Source of the DNA: Candidatus Aerophobota bacterium | Lineage (GTDB): Bacteria; Aerophobota; Aerophobia; Aerophobales; AE-B3A | Direction: 5' to 3' | Assembly (NCBI GenBank): GCA_030602105.1 | Contig: JAUWAK010000022.1 | Span: 1-13,247, forward strand | DNA length: 13,247 nt | In this document: positions 1 to 7,784 of the stretch, in pieces | Layout: every line of letters starts with the position of its first letter | Position numbering within the stretch: position 1 is the stretch's first letter | The notes under the pieces: model-generated | Told to the model about the DNA's origin: nothing | The model's input: the letters and a program-made list of their open reading frames with translations, nothing else | Database searches by the model: none | Made by a program: the position numbers and the translations under genes

Positions 1-1149
1 CGCCTTGCAGATGCTCAGTTCTTCTTCTCCGAAGATACACAAAAGATATTCGATACGGCGAAAGTTTCTGACCTGAAAGAGATTCCGGTACAGCTGAAAG
101 AGATTGTGGTACAGGAAAAATTGGGCAGCTACTACGACAAAGCCAAGAGGCTAGCTCAGATCTCAGACAAGATTGTCTCCCGAATAACCAAGACCAAAAA
201 GGAGGAGAACGAGCTCTATCCTAGCGTATCAGAGGCAGCCTGGCTGTGCAAACTGGATCTGACCACCCAAATGGTCAAAGAATTCCCCTCCCTGCAGGGA
301 ACTATGGGAGCAGAATACGTTCGTCGTTCAGGAAAAGATGCCCGAGTGGCCCAGGCAGTCTCGGAACATAGACTTCCTCGCTTCAGTAATGATAAGCTGC
401 CTGAAACGCTGGAAGGGGCAATTCTGGCCCTGGCTGACAAGATGGACACAGTGGTAGGTTCGTTCTGGGCAGGGTTCATTCCTTCTGGATCCGAGGACCC
501 CTGGGGTCTTCGCCGGGACGCGCAGGGGATAGTGGAGATCATTCTGGATCGCGGATGGAGAATTGACCTGGACGGCCTTCTCGAGGAAGTTTTAGCGCTC
601 TATACTGAGAATGACAAAGACATTATTCCAAGAATCAGAGACTTCTTTGAAAGCAGAATAAGAAATGTCCTCAAGGAAAAAGGAATAGGAATCCGCGAAA
701 CTAATGCAATACTTAGTATAGGCTTTGCTGACATAACTGATGCTGTAAGAAGGGCAGAAGCTCTGGGAAAAATTTCCCGAAGAAGAAAATTTAAAGATCA
801 AGTCATTGCCATTGTAAGATTAGTCAACATGCTGAAGCAAGCCCAACAGTGGAAGGTGCGAATACCCCAGGTGGTGAGAGAAGACCTCTTGAGGGAAAAA
901 GAGGAAAAAGAGCTCTATGAGCTACGGATGAAGCTTGAAGGAAAAATAGAGAGCCTTTTGAACAAGCAAAAATATGTAGAAGCTTACCAGGAGCTTTCGA
1001 GATTTGAAGAACCCATCCATAATTTCTTTGACAAAGTTCTGGTAATGAGTGAAGAAGAAAGCCTGCGGAAAAATCGCCTCTCCCTCCTCAACGGAATAGG
1101 GAAGTTCTTCAATAGCATTGCGGACTTCACCCAGCTTCAGGTGAAGTAA
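1..1149 (+). CDS. glyS: Glycyl-tRNA synthetase beta subunit, C-terminal part (5' end outside window)
   Basis: The frame is open from the first base to the TAA at 1147-1149, so about 382 residues of the C-terminal half are present; the full family protein is roughly 680-700 residues. With the alpha subunit GlyQ it forms the alpha2beta2 synthetase that charges tRNA-Gly in the cytoplasm; the beta subunit carries the tRNA-binding parts. Recognisable family segments are the stretch around QEKLGSYYDKAKR, the HD-like helical core with EHRLPRF, LALADKMDTVVG and the following GSEDPWGLRRDAQGI (all canonical for GlyS), and the C-terminal DALR-type anticodon-binding region ending in FFDKVLVMSEEESLRKNRL and a final DFTQLQV. 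No frameshift is seen. Family assignment is by recognition of these motifs. It is the first visible gene of a plus-strand run of four; the next gene starts 68 nt downstream with no visible terminator between, so co-transcription is likely. glyQ is expected upstream, outside the window. Confidence 0.96.
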   Translation, partial: RLADAQFFFSEDTQKIFDTAKVSDLKEIPVQLKEIVVQEKLGSYYDKAKRLAQISDKIVSRITKTKKEENELYPSVSEAAWLCKLDLTTQMVKEFPSLQGTMGAEYVRRSGKDARVAQAVSEHRLPRFSNDKLPETLEGAILALADKMDTVVGSFWAGFIPSGSEDPWGLRRDAQGIVEIILDRGWRIDLDGLLEEVLALYTENDKDIIPRIRDFFESRIRNVLKEKGIGIRETNAILSIGFADITDAVRRAEALGKISRRRKFKDQVIAIVRLVNMLKQAQQWKVRIPQVVREDLLREKEEKELYELRMKLEGKIESLLNKQKYVEAYQELSRFEEPIHNFFDKVLVMSEEESLRKNRLSLLNGIGKFFNSIADFTQLQVK

Positions 1150-1217
1150 AAAATCAACGTCTCCCGTTGCAGAAAAGGTTAGGTGAGGTATTAAGGAAAG
1201 AAGAAAAAGGCGAAACG

Positions 1218-2036
1218 ATGGTGAAAAAGGTGAACCTTGTAGGTGTTGAAACTTACCCGGAGGGAAGAACTACCTATTTTTTTATCAAGAAGCAGGACCT
1301 TAGGAAGGGGGATTGGTGCACATACAGACTAAGAGAAGGAATGGGGATAGGTCAGGTAAAATTCATTGTCCTCGCCCAGCAAGAAGCGCCACCAGGGTAC
1401 ACGAGATACTTAAAGAGAGCCACCCTTGAGGACAAGCTGGAATTCGAAAGGAGAATGAAACTAGAGAAGAAAGCTTTTGAAGTTGCGCTCGACAAGATCT
1501 CCCATTCCCATCTACCCATGAAATTGGTGAGCACCAGATATCCTCTAGGGATTGACCGAATCACCTTTTACTATACGGCAAAACAAAGGGTAGATTTTAG
1601 AATTCTGGTGAAAGATCTGGCGGCGATATTCAAAATGAGGATTCAGATGCGGCAAATTGGGGCAAGAGATGAGCCTCAAGTTCTCACAGAAAGCTTTGGG
1701 ATCTGTGGAAGAAGAATATGCTGCGCTTCCTTTCTGGGTAACATAAAGAGGAGATTGGACTCGGTCAGCCTGGAGGCAGCCCGACTTCAGAACCTTCCTC
1801 TGGCTTCCTCCAAAATATCGGGAATATGCGGAAGGCTACGTTGCTGCCTGAACTTCGAATATACCACCTATTCCGAGCTAAAGAAGGGCCTTCCCCAGGT
1901 GGGGGAAGTTATCAAGTGGCAAGGAGAGAAAATGGAAATAGTATCCCGGAATCTACTAACAGAAACTGTGACCGCCCAGACCAAAAATGGAATAAGAAAG
2001 GCTCTAACCAAAGACCAGCTAAACAAATTGAAATGA
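1218..2036 (+). CDS. ricT: PSP1 domain protein, RicT/YaaT family
   Basis: This 272-residue protein has the PSP1 C-terminal region with two cysteine signatures, GICGRRICC (about residues 161-169) and GICGRLRCC (about 202-210), joined by a segment ending in LPLASSKIS, the hallmark of the RicT/YaaT family. In Bacillus subtilis RicT forms the Y-complex with RicA and RicF, binds Fe-S clusters and modulates RNase Y-dependent RNA processing; outside Firmicutes the role is less clear. That the six cysteines here bind a metal cluster is inference. I chose ATG 1218 because it has an AAAGG about 8 nt upstream and gives the typical short N-terminus (KKVNLVGVETYPEGRTTYFF); a TTG at 1167 in frame would add 17 residues but has no ribosome binding site. 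The stop overlaps the start of the next gene as ATGA (2033-2036), indicating translational coupling to a putative tRNA-thiolation gene. Confidence 0.9.
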   Translation: MVKKVNLVGVETYPEGRTTYFFIKKQDLRKGDWCTYRLREGMGIGQVKFIVLAQQEAPPGYTRYLKRATLEDKLEFERRMKLEKKAFEVALDKISHSHLPMKLVSTRYPLGIDRITFYYTAKQRVDFRILVKDLAAIFKMRIQMRQIGARDEPQVLTESFGICGRRICCASFLGNIKRRLDSVSLEAARLQNLPLASSKISGICGRLRCCLNFEYTTYSELKKGLPQVGEVIKWQGEKMEIVSRNLLTETVTAQTKNGIRKALTKDQLNKLK

Positions 2037-3016
2037 AGGCTTTGAGTCTGCTCTCGGGTGGTCTGGACAGTATCCTCGCCACCAAAATCATTCAGAATCA
2101 GGGGATTGAGGTGGAAGGTGTGTCTTTTACCTCCCCTTTTTTCACGGCAGATAGAGCCATGGAAGCTGCCGACAGCCTAGGAATCTTATTCCACACCGAA
2201 GATATCGCCAATGAAATCCTCTCTCTTCTTAAATCCCCTCCTCACGGTTTTGGAAAAGGGGCAAATCCCTGTATTGACTGCCACATCGTTATGGTAAAGA
2301 GAGCAGCGACTCTTATGCCCAAGATCAAAGCTTCCTTCCTCATCACCGGGGAAGTGCTGGGAGAGAGGCCAAAATCTCAAAGCCGGTGGGCCCTAGGAGT
2401 AGTGGAAGAAGAATCAGGATGGGGAAACTACCTTCTTCGCCCTCTCACCGCCAAAAATCTAGCTCCTACCTTGCCCGAGACAAAAGGATGGGTAAATCGG
2501 GAAAAACTACTTGGAATCAAAGGAAGAAGCCGCCGTCCTCAGCTCAAACTCGCCAGCGAACTGGGCATAAAGAAATTCCCCACCCCCGCGGGTGGGTGTC
2601 TCCTCACTGATCCCATCTTTTCCCAAAAGTTAAAAGACCTTCTGCTACGGGGAAAAATAAATCGCAACGAGATTGAGCTCCTCCGGGTAGGAAGGCACTT
2701 CCGTCTTGGAAAAAACTCTAGATTAATAGTAGGAAGGAATGAAAAAGAAAACAAGAGCCTTCTCGAGCTAACTACCCCAGATGATTTCCGTCTTCAGGTA
2801 GTTAGCTTTCAAGGACCGATCAGCCTCCTAAGAGGAGAGATAGATGACAATACTCTCCTCAAGGCAGCTTCCATCACCTGCCGCTACAGTGATGCCCCTC
2901 GGGATGGAGCCACAGTAGTGTGCTATCGAGCCTCTGGAAAAGAAAAGAAGTGCCTACAGGTGCTTCCCCTGGAGGATGAGGAGCTGGGGCTCCTAAGAAC
3001 AGGGAGGAATGTGTGA
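2033..3016 (+). CDS. PP-loop ATPase of the ThiI/MnmA-like tRNA-thiolation superfamily with C-terminal NFACT-R-like region
   Basis: 327 residues. The N-terminus carries the PP-loop SGGLDS at residues 8-13, which in adenine-nucleotide alpha-hydrolases binds ATP and adenylates the substrate, here probably a tRNA base. Two further conserved elements are NPCIDCH (Cys80, Cys83) and PAGGCLLTDP (Cys189), three cysteines that could hold an Fe-S cluster or form persulfides. The C-terminal third (ELLRVGRHFR, LIVGRNEKEN and after) resembles the RNA-binding DUF814/NFACT-R type domain found with this enzyme family. Genes like this are usually annotated loosely as ThiI-like 4-thiouridine synthase or tRNA methyltransferase, but the THUMP and rhodanese domains of true ThiI are absent, so the exact modification is unknown. 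The start is the ATG at 2033, overlapping the PSP1 stop by 4 bp; an open frame further upstream (from 1826) merely reads through the PSP1 gene in another frame. The stop overlaps the HAD gene by 4 bp. Confidence 0.85.
   Translation: MKALSLLSGGLDSILATKIIQNQGIEVEGVSFTSPFFTADRAMEAADSLGILFHTEDIANEILSLLKSPPHGFGKGANPCIDCHIVMVKRAATLMPKIKASFLITGEVLGERPKSQSRWALGVVEEESGWGNYLLRPLTAKNLAPTLPETKGWVNREKLLGIKGRSRRPQLKLASELGIKKFPTPAGGCLLTDPIFSQKLKDLLLRGKINRNEIELLRVGRHFRLGKNSRLIVGRNEKENKSLLELTTPDDFRLQVVSFQGPISLLRGEIDDNTLLKAASITCRYSDAPRDGATVVCYRASGKEKKCLQVLPLEDEELGLLRTGRNV
3001..3007 (+). promoter_or_regulatory. Ribosome binding site for the HAD phosphatase GTG start
   Basis: AGGGAGG lies 5 nt before the GTG at 3013 and inside the end of the PP-loop gene. 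It supports the GTG start of the HAD gene, whose first bases overlap the preceding TGA stop. A nearby ATG at 3009 is out of frame. Confidence 0.7.
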
Positions 3017-3834
3017 GTCTTTACATTCTTGATATGGACGGGGTAATTTACCGAGGAGAAAAAGTCCTTCCCGGGGTCAGGGAGGTTATGACCTCCCTCA
3101 GGCAAAAAGGGGACAAGATTTCCTTCCTCAGTAATAACTCTACCTTATCCAGGTCCGGCTACCAGAAAAAACTTGCTCAGATGGGAATTAAGGTAGAGCG
3201 CCAAGAACTTTTTCCCTCCTCATATCTAGCAGCACATTACTTTAGCCAGGATAAGGAGAGAAAGAAGAGCAGAGTTTTCGTCATTGGGGAAGTGGGGCTA
3301 CTGGAGGAGCTAAAGAATGCGGGGGTCCAGTTAACCTCGCTCTTAGAAGAGATCAACTGCGTTTTGGTAGGAATGGACCGGAGTTTCACCTTTGCCAAAC
3401 TCAACCTGGCCTACCAGGCTATCGTCAGGGGGGCTAGCTTTCTGGCTACCAACACCGACTTAACCTACCCTGTAGAAAGGGGGACCATCCCTGCTGCCGG
3501 ATCTATCGTCAAGGCTATTGAAGCCTCAACAGGCAAAGATCCCCTGGTTCTGGGCAAACCCAACCCCTTTGGAATTGAAACTGTGATAGAAAAGAGAGGC
3601 TCCTCTCTCGCTGAGAGCATCATCGTTGGAGACCGCCTGGAAACAGACATCCTGGCTGGTAAGAAGGCGGGCGTGACTACAGTACTTGTTCTCTCAGGAA
3701 TCACCGGAAGAAAGGAAATCAAGAAGGCGCATTCTTGCCTCAAGCCTGATTACATCATATCTTGGCTCCCTGAGCTTCTCTCCCTGCCTGTAGCTAAGAG
3801 ACAGGCCTCCAGACCTTCTGCCACCACCTACTAG
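3013..3834 (+). CDS. HAD superfamily phosphatase, subfamily IIA (NagD / p-nitrophenylphosphatase / phosphoglycolate phosphatase-like)
   Basis: 273 residues, cytoplasmic, no signal peptide. All four HAD motifs are present: motif I DMDGVIYRG (nucleophile Asp7, general acid Asp9), motif II FLSNNST (Ser40 with the subclass IIA Asn-Asn), motif III Lys182 in LGKPNP, and motif IV VGDRLETDI (Asp207 and Asp212). The large alpha/beta cap between motifs II and III fits type C2a caps of the NagD group. The family hydrolyses phosphate monoesters in a Mg-dependent way with broad substrates (phosphoglycolate, nucleotides, sugar phosphates); the substrate here cannot be read from the sequence. The GTG start overlaps the previous stop as GTGA and has a strong ribosome binding site, so expression is coupled to the PP-loop gene. 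The last about 15 residues are unlike the family consensus. The gene ends 35 bp from the convergent acylphosphatase gene; no clear intrinsic terminator with a T-tract was seen. Confidence 0.9.
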   Translation: MSLYILDMDGVIYRGEKVLPGVREVMTSLRQKGDKISFLSNNSTLSRSGYQKKLAQMGIKVERQELFPSSYLAAHYFSQDKERKKSRVFVIGEVGLLEELKNAGVQLTSLLEEINCVLVGMDRSFTFAKLNLAYQAIVRGASFLATNTDLTYPVERGTIPAAGSIVKAIEASTGKDPLVLGKPNPFGIETVIEKRGSSLAESIIVGDRLETDILAGKKAGVTTVLVLSGITGRKEIKKAHSCLKPDYIISWLPELLSLPVAKRQASRPSATTY

Positions 3835-3869
3835 AGGTCCATTACAAGAGAGAGTATAATCCATGCTTT

Positions 3870-4148
3870 CTAATACCGAACGGAGAAGGTATCAAACTCT
3901 CCTCGATACTTCTCCCATTCCTCCTCCACTCTTTCCACAAAGGCTGCAGGAGGACCTTTATGACACCAGGCAATCATCCTTTTGACGGCTTCCTCTTCCG
4001 CTTCAAAAACAGCTTCTACATTGCCACCCCATGCATTCCTGACCCATCCCTTCATTCCGAGCCGGAAAGCCATCTGGTGGGTCTCAGCCCTAAAAAAAAC
4101 CCCCTGGACTCTACCCTTTATCAACACATGCACCCTTACTTTCTTCAC
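3870..4148 (-). CDS. acyP: Acylphosphatase
   Basis: A 92-residue protein of the usual family length. It hydrolyses the carboxyl-phosphate bond of acyl phosphates in the cytoplasm. The family signature near the N-terminus is clear: KGRVQGVFFRAET with the phosphate-binding Arg (about residue 20) followed by GWVRNAWGGNVEAVFEAEE with the catalytic Asn (about residue 38), and a C-terminal strand FDTFSVRY typical of the ferredoxin-like fold. I chose the GTG at 4148 because AGGTGG lies 5 nt upstream; a GTG at 4157 would add three residues but would overlap that ribosome binding site. It follows dnaE on the same strand with a 74-nt gap and no obvious terminator, so read-through transcription from dnaE is plausible. 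It converges with the HAD phosphatase gene. Confidence 0.93.
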   Translation of the reverse strand: MKKVRVHVLIKGRVQGVFFRAETHQMAFRLGMKGWVRNAWGGNVEAVFEAEEEAVKRMIAWCHKGPPAAFVERVEEEWEKYRGEFDTFSVRY

Positions 4149-4153
4149 TGATG

Positions 4154-4159
4154 CCACCT
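4154..4159 (-). promoter_or_regulatory. Ribosome binding site for acyP
   Basis: AGGTGG on the minus strand, 5 nt before GTG 4148. It decides between this start and the GTG at 4157, which has no comparable site upstream. Confidence 0.55.
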
Positions 4160-4222
4160 AGTTTTTAGTAGCACCCGTCACTATTGTTTTGCTTGAGCTG
4201 AGAGTAGCAAAGGTCTATCTGT

Positions 4223-7200
4223 CTACTCCTCGCTCAACCACAGACAGCCTTCCCCTAGAACATCCTCTAACTGAGAAATGAACTCATCGGAAAACCCGAC
4301 TTTAATAGTCTTTGAGCGAATGGTAACCCTTTGTTCTTTGGAGTTAGTGAGATGCAGGTAGAGAGCATGTCTTCCTTTATGAGAATGAACGATATCCTTT
4401 AGTCTCTTAAGGTCTATATTCTCCCACTTTTCCTCGGAAATGTTGACATGGAGCTTCTGGTTGGAGCCGTTAATTTTGGAGAAGGGAATTATTTTTTCCG
4501 CCACAATTTTGGGCGAGTCCGTGACCATATCTAACCGACCTCCGACCACCACAAGTTTACCCTCCTCGAGGTAAGAAGCAAACTCTTCATAGAGACGAGA
4601 AAAGGTTACCACTTCTATTTCTGAGGTAAGATCTTCCAGCCTGAGGAAGGCCATCATTTTCCCCTTCCTATCCCTCTTGAGGGTGAGATTGTTAACCACT
4701 CCTATGACTCTTACTCTGGAACCTTCCTTCATTGTCCGTAAATCTCGAACGGAGTTAGCCAGACAATGGGTAATTCGCTTACGATAACGATCCAGGGGGT
4801 GTCCACTCACATATATGCCCAAAAGCTCTTTTTCCCACAGGAGCTTTCTCCTTCCAGGAACCTCCTCTATGGAGGGAAATCTTTGCGTGGGGGAGATTTT
4901 CTCCGAACCCTCCAGTGCCTCCAGGAAAGAAAGTTGTCCCCTCTGTCTATCACGCTGAACAAGAGAAGCTTCTTCGGTGGCTTGGTCCACCACGGCTAGG
5001 TTTTGCGAGCGATGGCCGGACAGACAGTCAAAGGCTCCACATCGAATCAAACTCTGTATTACCCGCTTATTGACCATCTGCAGGTTCACCCTTCTACAGA
5101 AATCAAAGATAGAGGTAAAACTCCCACCCCTCCCCCTCTCTTCTATAATCGAGGACATGGCTGATTCTCCCACGTTCTTTATCGCGGTAAGTCCAAAATC
5201 TATTCTGTCCCCTGCCACACTAAAGCTAGCCAACGAACGGTTGATATTGGGAGCTAGAACCAAGATTCCCATTCTTTTGCACTCACTTATATATAGAGCC
5301 AGCTTATCCGTATTTTCTCTTTCCGAATTTAGGAGAGCTGCCATAAACTCCAGGGGATAGTTGGCCTTCAAATAGGCGGTCTGGTGAGCGATAAGCGCGT
5401 ACCCAGTCGAATGAGACTTGTTGAAACCATAGCCAGCGAAATGAGCCATCAGCTCAAAGATTCGTCTTGCCGCAGAGGGCTCGATCCCACTGCGGCCGGT
5501 CCCCTCAAGGAACTTCTCCCTTTGTTCATCCATAAGCTTGGGCTTTTTCTTGCCCATAGCCCTCCTCAATATATCTGCCTCCCCCAAGCTGAACCCAGCC
5601 AAAACATTGGCAATCTGCATGACCTGCTCCTGATAGAGGATCACCCCATAGGTTTCTTTCAAAATAGGCTCCAGTTTGGAATGGAGATATTTGACCTCGC
5701 TGCGGCCATGCCTCCGGCTGATGAACTCATCCACCATCCGGCTATGCAGGGGCCCTGGTCGATACAGGGCCAAAAGAGCAATGAGATCCTCAAATTTCTG
5801 GGGTTTGAGCTTTCTCAAGAGATCCTGCATACCCCGGCTTTCTACCTGGAAGACACCCAAAGTTTCCCCACGGGAAAGAACCTGATAGGTTGGCTCATCT
5901 TCCAGAGAAACTTCATCCAGATCCAGCTCTTTCCTCTTGTTCTTCCTGATTAGCTCAAGGGCATGATTAATAACATTCAAGGTCTTGAGACCCAGGAAAT
6001 CCATCTTCAAAAGGCCAATCTTTTCCAGAGAATGCATCTCATACTGAGTGGTTATCTCATCCTTGCTGCTTCGATAAAGAGGAGTGTAGTGAGTGAGCTT
6101 ATCCGGGGCGATGACCACCCCCGCAGCATGGGTGGACGCATGGCGGGTTAATCCCTCTACTCTCTGGGCAATTTCAAAAAGGCTCCTCACCTTTTCGTCT
6201 TCCTCCATCAGCTCTTTAAGCTCTGAACTCTCCTCCAGGGCTATTCTCAGTTCCCTGTTAAACGGGATGAGCTTGGCAATCCGGTCCACTTTCCCATACG
6301 CCATCCCCAGTACCCTTCCGACGTCCCGCACCGCTGCTCTCGCGGCCATAGTCCCAAAAGTAATGATCTGAGCCACATTGTCCTGCCCATACTTTTGTTT
6401 TACATACTCAATGACTTCCCCCCTTCTCTCGTCCTCAATATCAATATCAATATCAGGCATAGCCGTTCTTTCCGGATTCAAGAATCTTTCAAAAAAAAGA
6501 CCGTAGCTCAGGGGATCAATATCTGTTATCCCCAGTACATAGGCCACCAAACTTCCCGCCACCGAGCCTCTTCCCGGACCTACCACTATCTTCCTTTCCC
6601 TGGCGTACCTGATAAAATCCCATACAACAAGGAAATATCCAGCATATCCCATCTTCCTGATTATCTGGAGCTCCCTTTCCATTCTCTCGCTTATCTGGGG
6701 AGAGATCTCAGGGTAGCGATGAGGGAGCTTCTCTTCGCAAAGTTTCCTCAAATATTGATCAAGATCATACCCGGTGGGTGTCTGGTAAAGGGGGAGGTAG
6801 ACTTTCCCCAGTTCCATTTTTAGACTACATTTATCAGCGATGGCAACAGAATTGGAAAGAGCTTCGGGGGTATGGGAGAAAAGCTCATCCATTTCCTGGG
6901 AGGAGCGAAAATAAAACTCAGAAGAGGAAAAACGGAGGCGGTCCTTATCTTCCAGGGTTTTTCCTGTCTGGATACACAGAAGAACATCCTGAGCTATGGC
7001 ATCCTCCCTAGTGAGGTAATGGACATCATTGGTGGCTATCAGCGGAATGGAGAGCTCTCTGGACAGCTCAATCAGAACTGGATTAATTCTCTTTTGTTCC
7101 TCCAATCCTTGCGATTGGAGCTCCAGATAAAAATCATCCCCGAAGAGATCTCGATAGAACAAGCAGACCTCCTTTGCCTTCTCCAGGTCATCCTGGACGA

Positions 7201-7642
7201 GAAGCGAGGCGATTTCACTCTTCAGGCAACCGGACAGAGCCACCAGACCGTCACCTTTCTGGGAGAGTATATCCTTGTCCACTCGAGGGCTGTAATAGAA
7301 ACCCTCCAGGTAACCACAGCTAACCAATTCCATCAAATTGCAATAGCCCTGCTTATCTTTGGCCAGGAGAGTGAGGTGATAGGCTGCTCCCTCTCCCTTC
7401 TGTTTCCTTTTCCTAAAGCGGGAGGCGGGAGCTACGTATACCTCGCAGCCAATGATAGGCTTTATTCCCCTCTTTTTGGCCTTAGTATAGAAATCTATGG
7501 CGCCAAAAAGATTTCCGTGATCGGTGAGAGCGAGAGCCCCCATATCGAATCGGTAGGCCTGATTAACCAGCTGAGAAATGGAGCAAGCTCCATCCAGAAG
7601 GCTGTAATCACTGTGGATGTGAAGATGATTAAACTCTTTCAT
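4223..7642 (-). CDS. dnaE: DNA polymerase III alpha subunit (DnaE)
   Basis: 1139 residues, full length for the DnaE family; it is the replicative DNA polymerase catalytic subunit. Domains in order: PHP domain (about 1-270) with HLHIHSDYSLLDG, ALTDHGN, GCEVYV, YHLTLLAKD and ATNDVHYL; palm with GPGRGSVAGSLVAYVLGITD (about 355-374) and PDIDID supplying catalytic Asp397 and Asp399, with the third Asp548 in LLKMDFLG; fingers (about 590-800) with GVFQVESRGM, ALYRPGP, GVILYQEQVM and GYGFNKSHSTGYA; helix-hairpin-helix region around 820-880; a QLSFL stretch at about 903-907 that matches the beta-clamp binding motif; an OB fold (about 974-1055); and a short C-terminal tail-binding region. The start is ATG 7642 with a weak AGGGA 5 nt upstream, giving the standard N-terminus just before the PHP motif. 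Unlike E. coli DnaE, all the PHP metal ligands appear intact. The opposite strand carries several long spurious open frames. It is driven by the promoter at 7756-7784 and followed by acyP. Confidence 0.98.
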   Translation of the reverse strand: MKEFNHLHIHSDYSLLDGACSISQLVNQAYRFDMGALALTDHGNLFGAIDFYTKAKKRGIKPIIGCEVYVAPASRFRKRKQKGEGAAYHLTLLAKDKQGYCNLMELVSCGYLEGFYYSPRVDKDILSQKGDGLVALSGCLKSEIASLLVQDDLEKAKEVCLFYRDLFGDDFYLELQSQGLEEQKRINPVLIELSRELSIPLIATNDVHYLTREDAIAQDVLLCIQTGKTLEDKDRLRFSSSEFYFRSSQEMDELFSHTPEALSNSVAIADKCSLKMELGKVYLPLYQTPTGYDLDQYLRKLCEEKLPHRYPEISPQISERMERELQIIRKMGYAGYFLVVWDFIRYARERKIVVGPGRGSVAGSLVAYVLGITDIDPLSYGLFFERFLNPERTAMPDIDIDIEDERRGEVIEYVKQKYGQDNVAQIITFGTMAARAAVRDVGRVLGMAYGKVDRIAKLIPFNRELRIALEESSELKELMEEDEKVRSLFEIAQRVEGLTRHASTHAAGVVIAPDKLTHYTPLYRSSKDEITTQYEMHSLEKIGLLKMDFLGLKTLNVINHALELIRKNKRKELDLDEVSLEDEPTYQVLSRGETLGVFQVESRGMQDLLRKLKPQKFEDLIALLALYRPGPLHSRMVDEFISRRHGRSEVKYLHSKLEPILKETYGVILYQEQVMQIANVLAGFSLGEADILRRAMGKKKPKLMDEQREKFLEGTGRSGIEPSAARRIFELMAHFAGYGFNKSHSTGYALIAHQTAYLKANYPLEFMAALLNSERENTDKLALYISECKRMGILVLAPNINRSLASFSVAGDRIDFGLTAIKNVGESAMSSIIEERGRGGSFTSIFDFCRRVNLQMVNKRVIQSLIRCGAFDCLSGHRSQNLAVVDQATEEASLVQRDRQRGQLSFLEALEGSEKISPTQRFPSIEEVPGRRKLLWEKELLGIYVSGHPLDRYRKRITHCLANSVRDLRTMKEGSRVRVIGVVNNLTLKRDRKGKMMAFLRLEDLTSEIEVVTFSRLYEEFASYLEEGKLVVVGGRLDMVTDSPKIVAEKIIPFSKINGSNQKLHVNISEEKWENIDLKRLKDIVHSHKGRHALYLHLTNSKEQRVTIRSKTIKVGFSDEFISQLEDVLGEGCLWLSEE

Positions 7643-7755
7643 GAGGGTCCCTTTTCAAACCAATCAAAGAAGGTGCGTATTCCTATCCTTTTTGCGTTAG
7701 TATATCTGCATTCCCCAAAAGCAAGGATTAGACCGCTACTTCCCGCCTGTCAAAT

Positions 7756-7784
7756 ATCTTATAAGATGATTCTAACCGTGTCAA
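7756..7784 (-). promoter_or_regulatory. Predicted sigma70-type promoter for dnaE
   Basis: On the minus strand a perfect -35 TTGACA (7784-7779) is followed after 17 bp by TAAGAT (7761-7756). Transcription would begin near 7749, leaving a leader of about 107 nt before ATG 7642. The -10 is embedded in the perfect 12-bp palindrome ATCTTATAAGAT (7756-7767), which could be an operator or simply an AT-rich coincidence. A second TTGACA (7753-7748) lies just downstream, but its -10 at 17 bp (TAATCC) is poor. Confidence 0.6.

Noticed and set aside
1167..1217. TTG start adding 17 residues to the PSP1 protein
   Set aside because: No ribosome binding site upstream, and the extension is a charged stretch unlike the family N-terminus; ATG 1218 is better placed.
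1826..2032. N-terminal extension of the PP-loop ATPase to an ATG at 1826
   Set aside because: This stretch is out-of-frame reading of the PSP1 gene; the PP-loop protein family starts only a few residues before SGGLDS, matching ATG 2033.
3786..3806. GCCTGT...ACAGGC hairpin near the end of the HAD gene as a terminator
   Set aside because: It lies inside the coding sequence, has a 6-bp stem with a 9-nt loop and no T-tract after it.
5384..5953. Plus-strand open frame of 189 codons inside dnaE
   Set aside because: Antisense shadow of the strongly conserved polymerase fingers region; its translation resembles no protein family.
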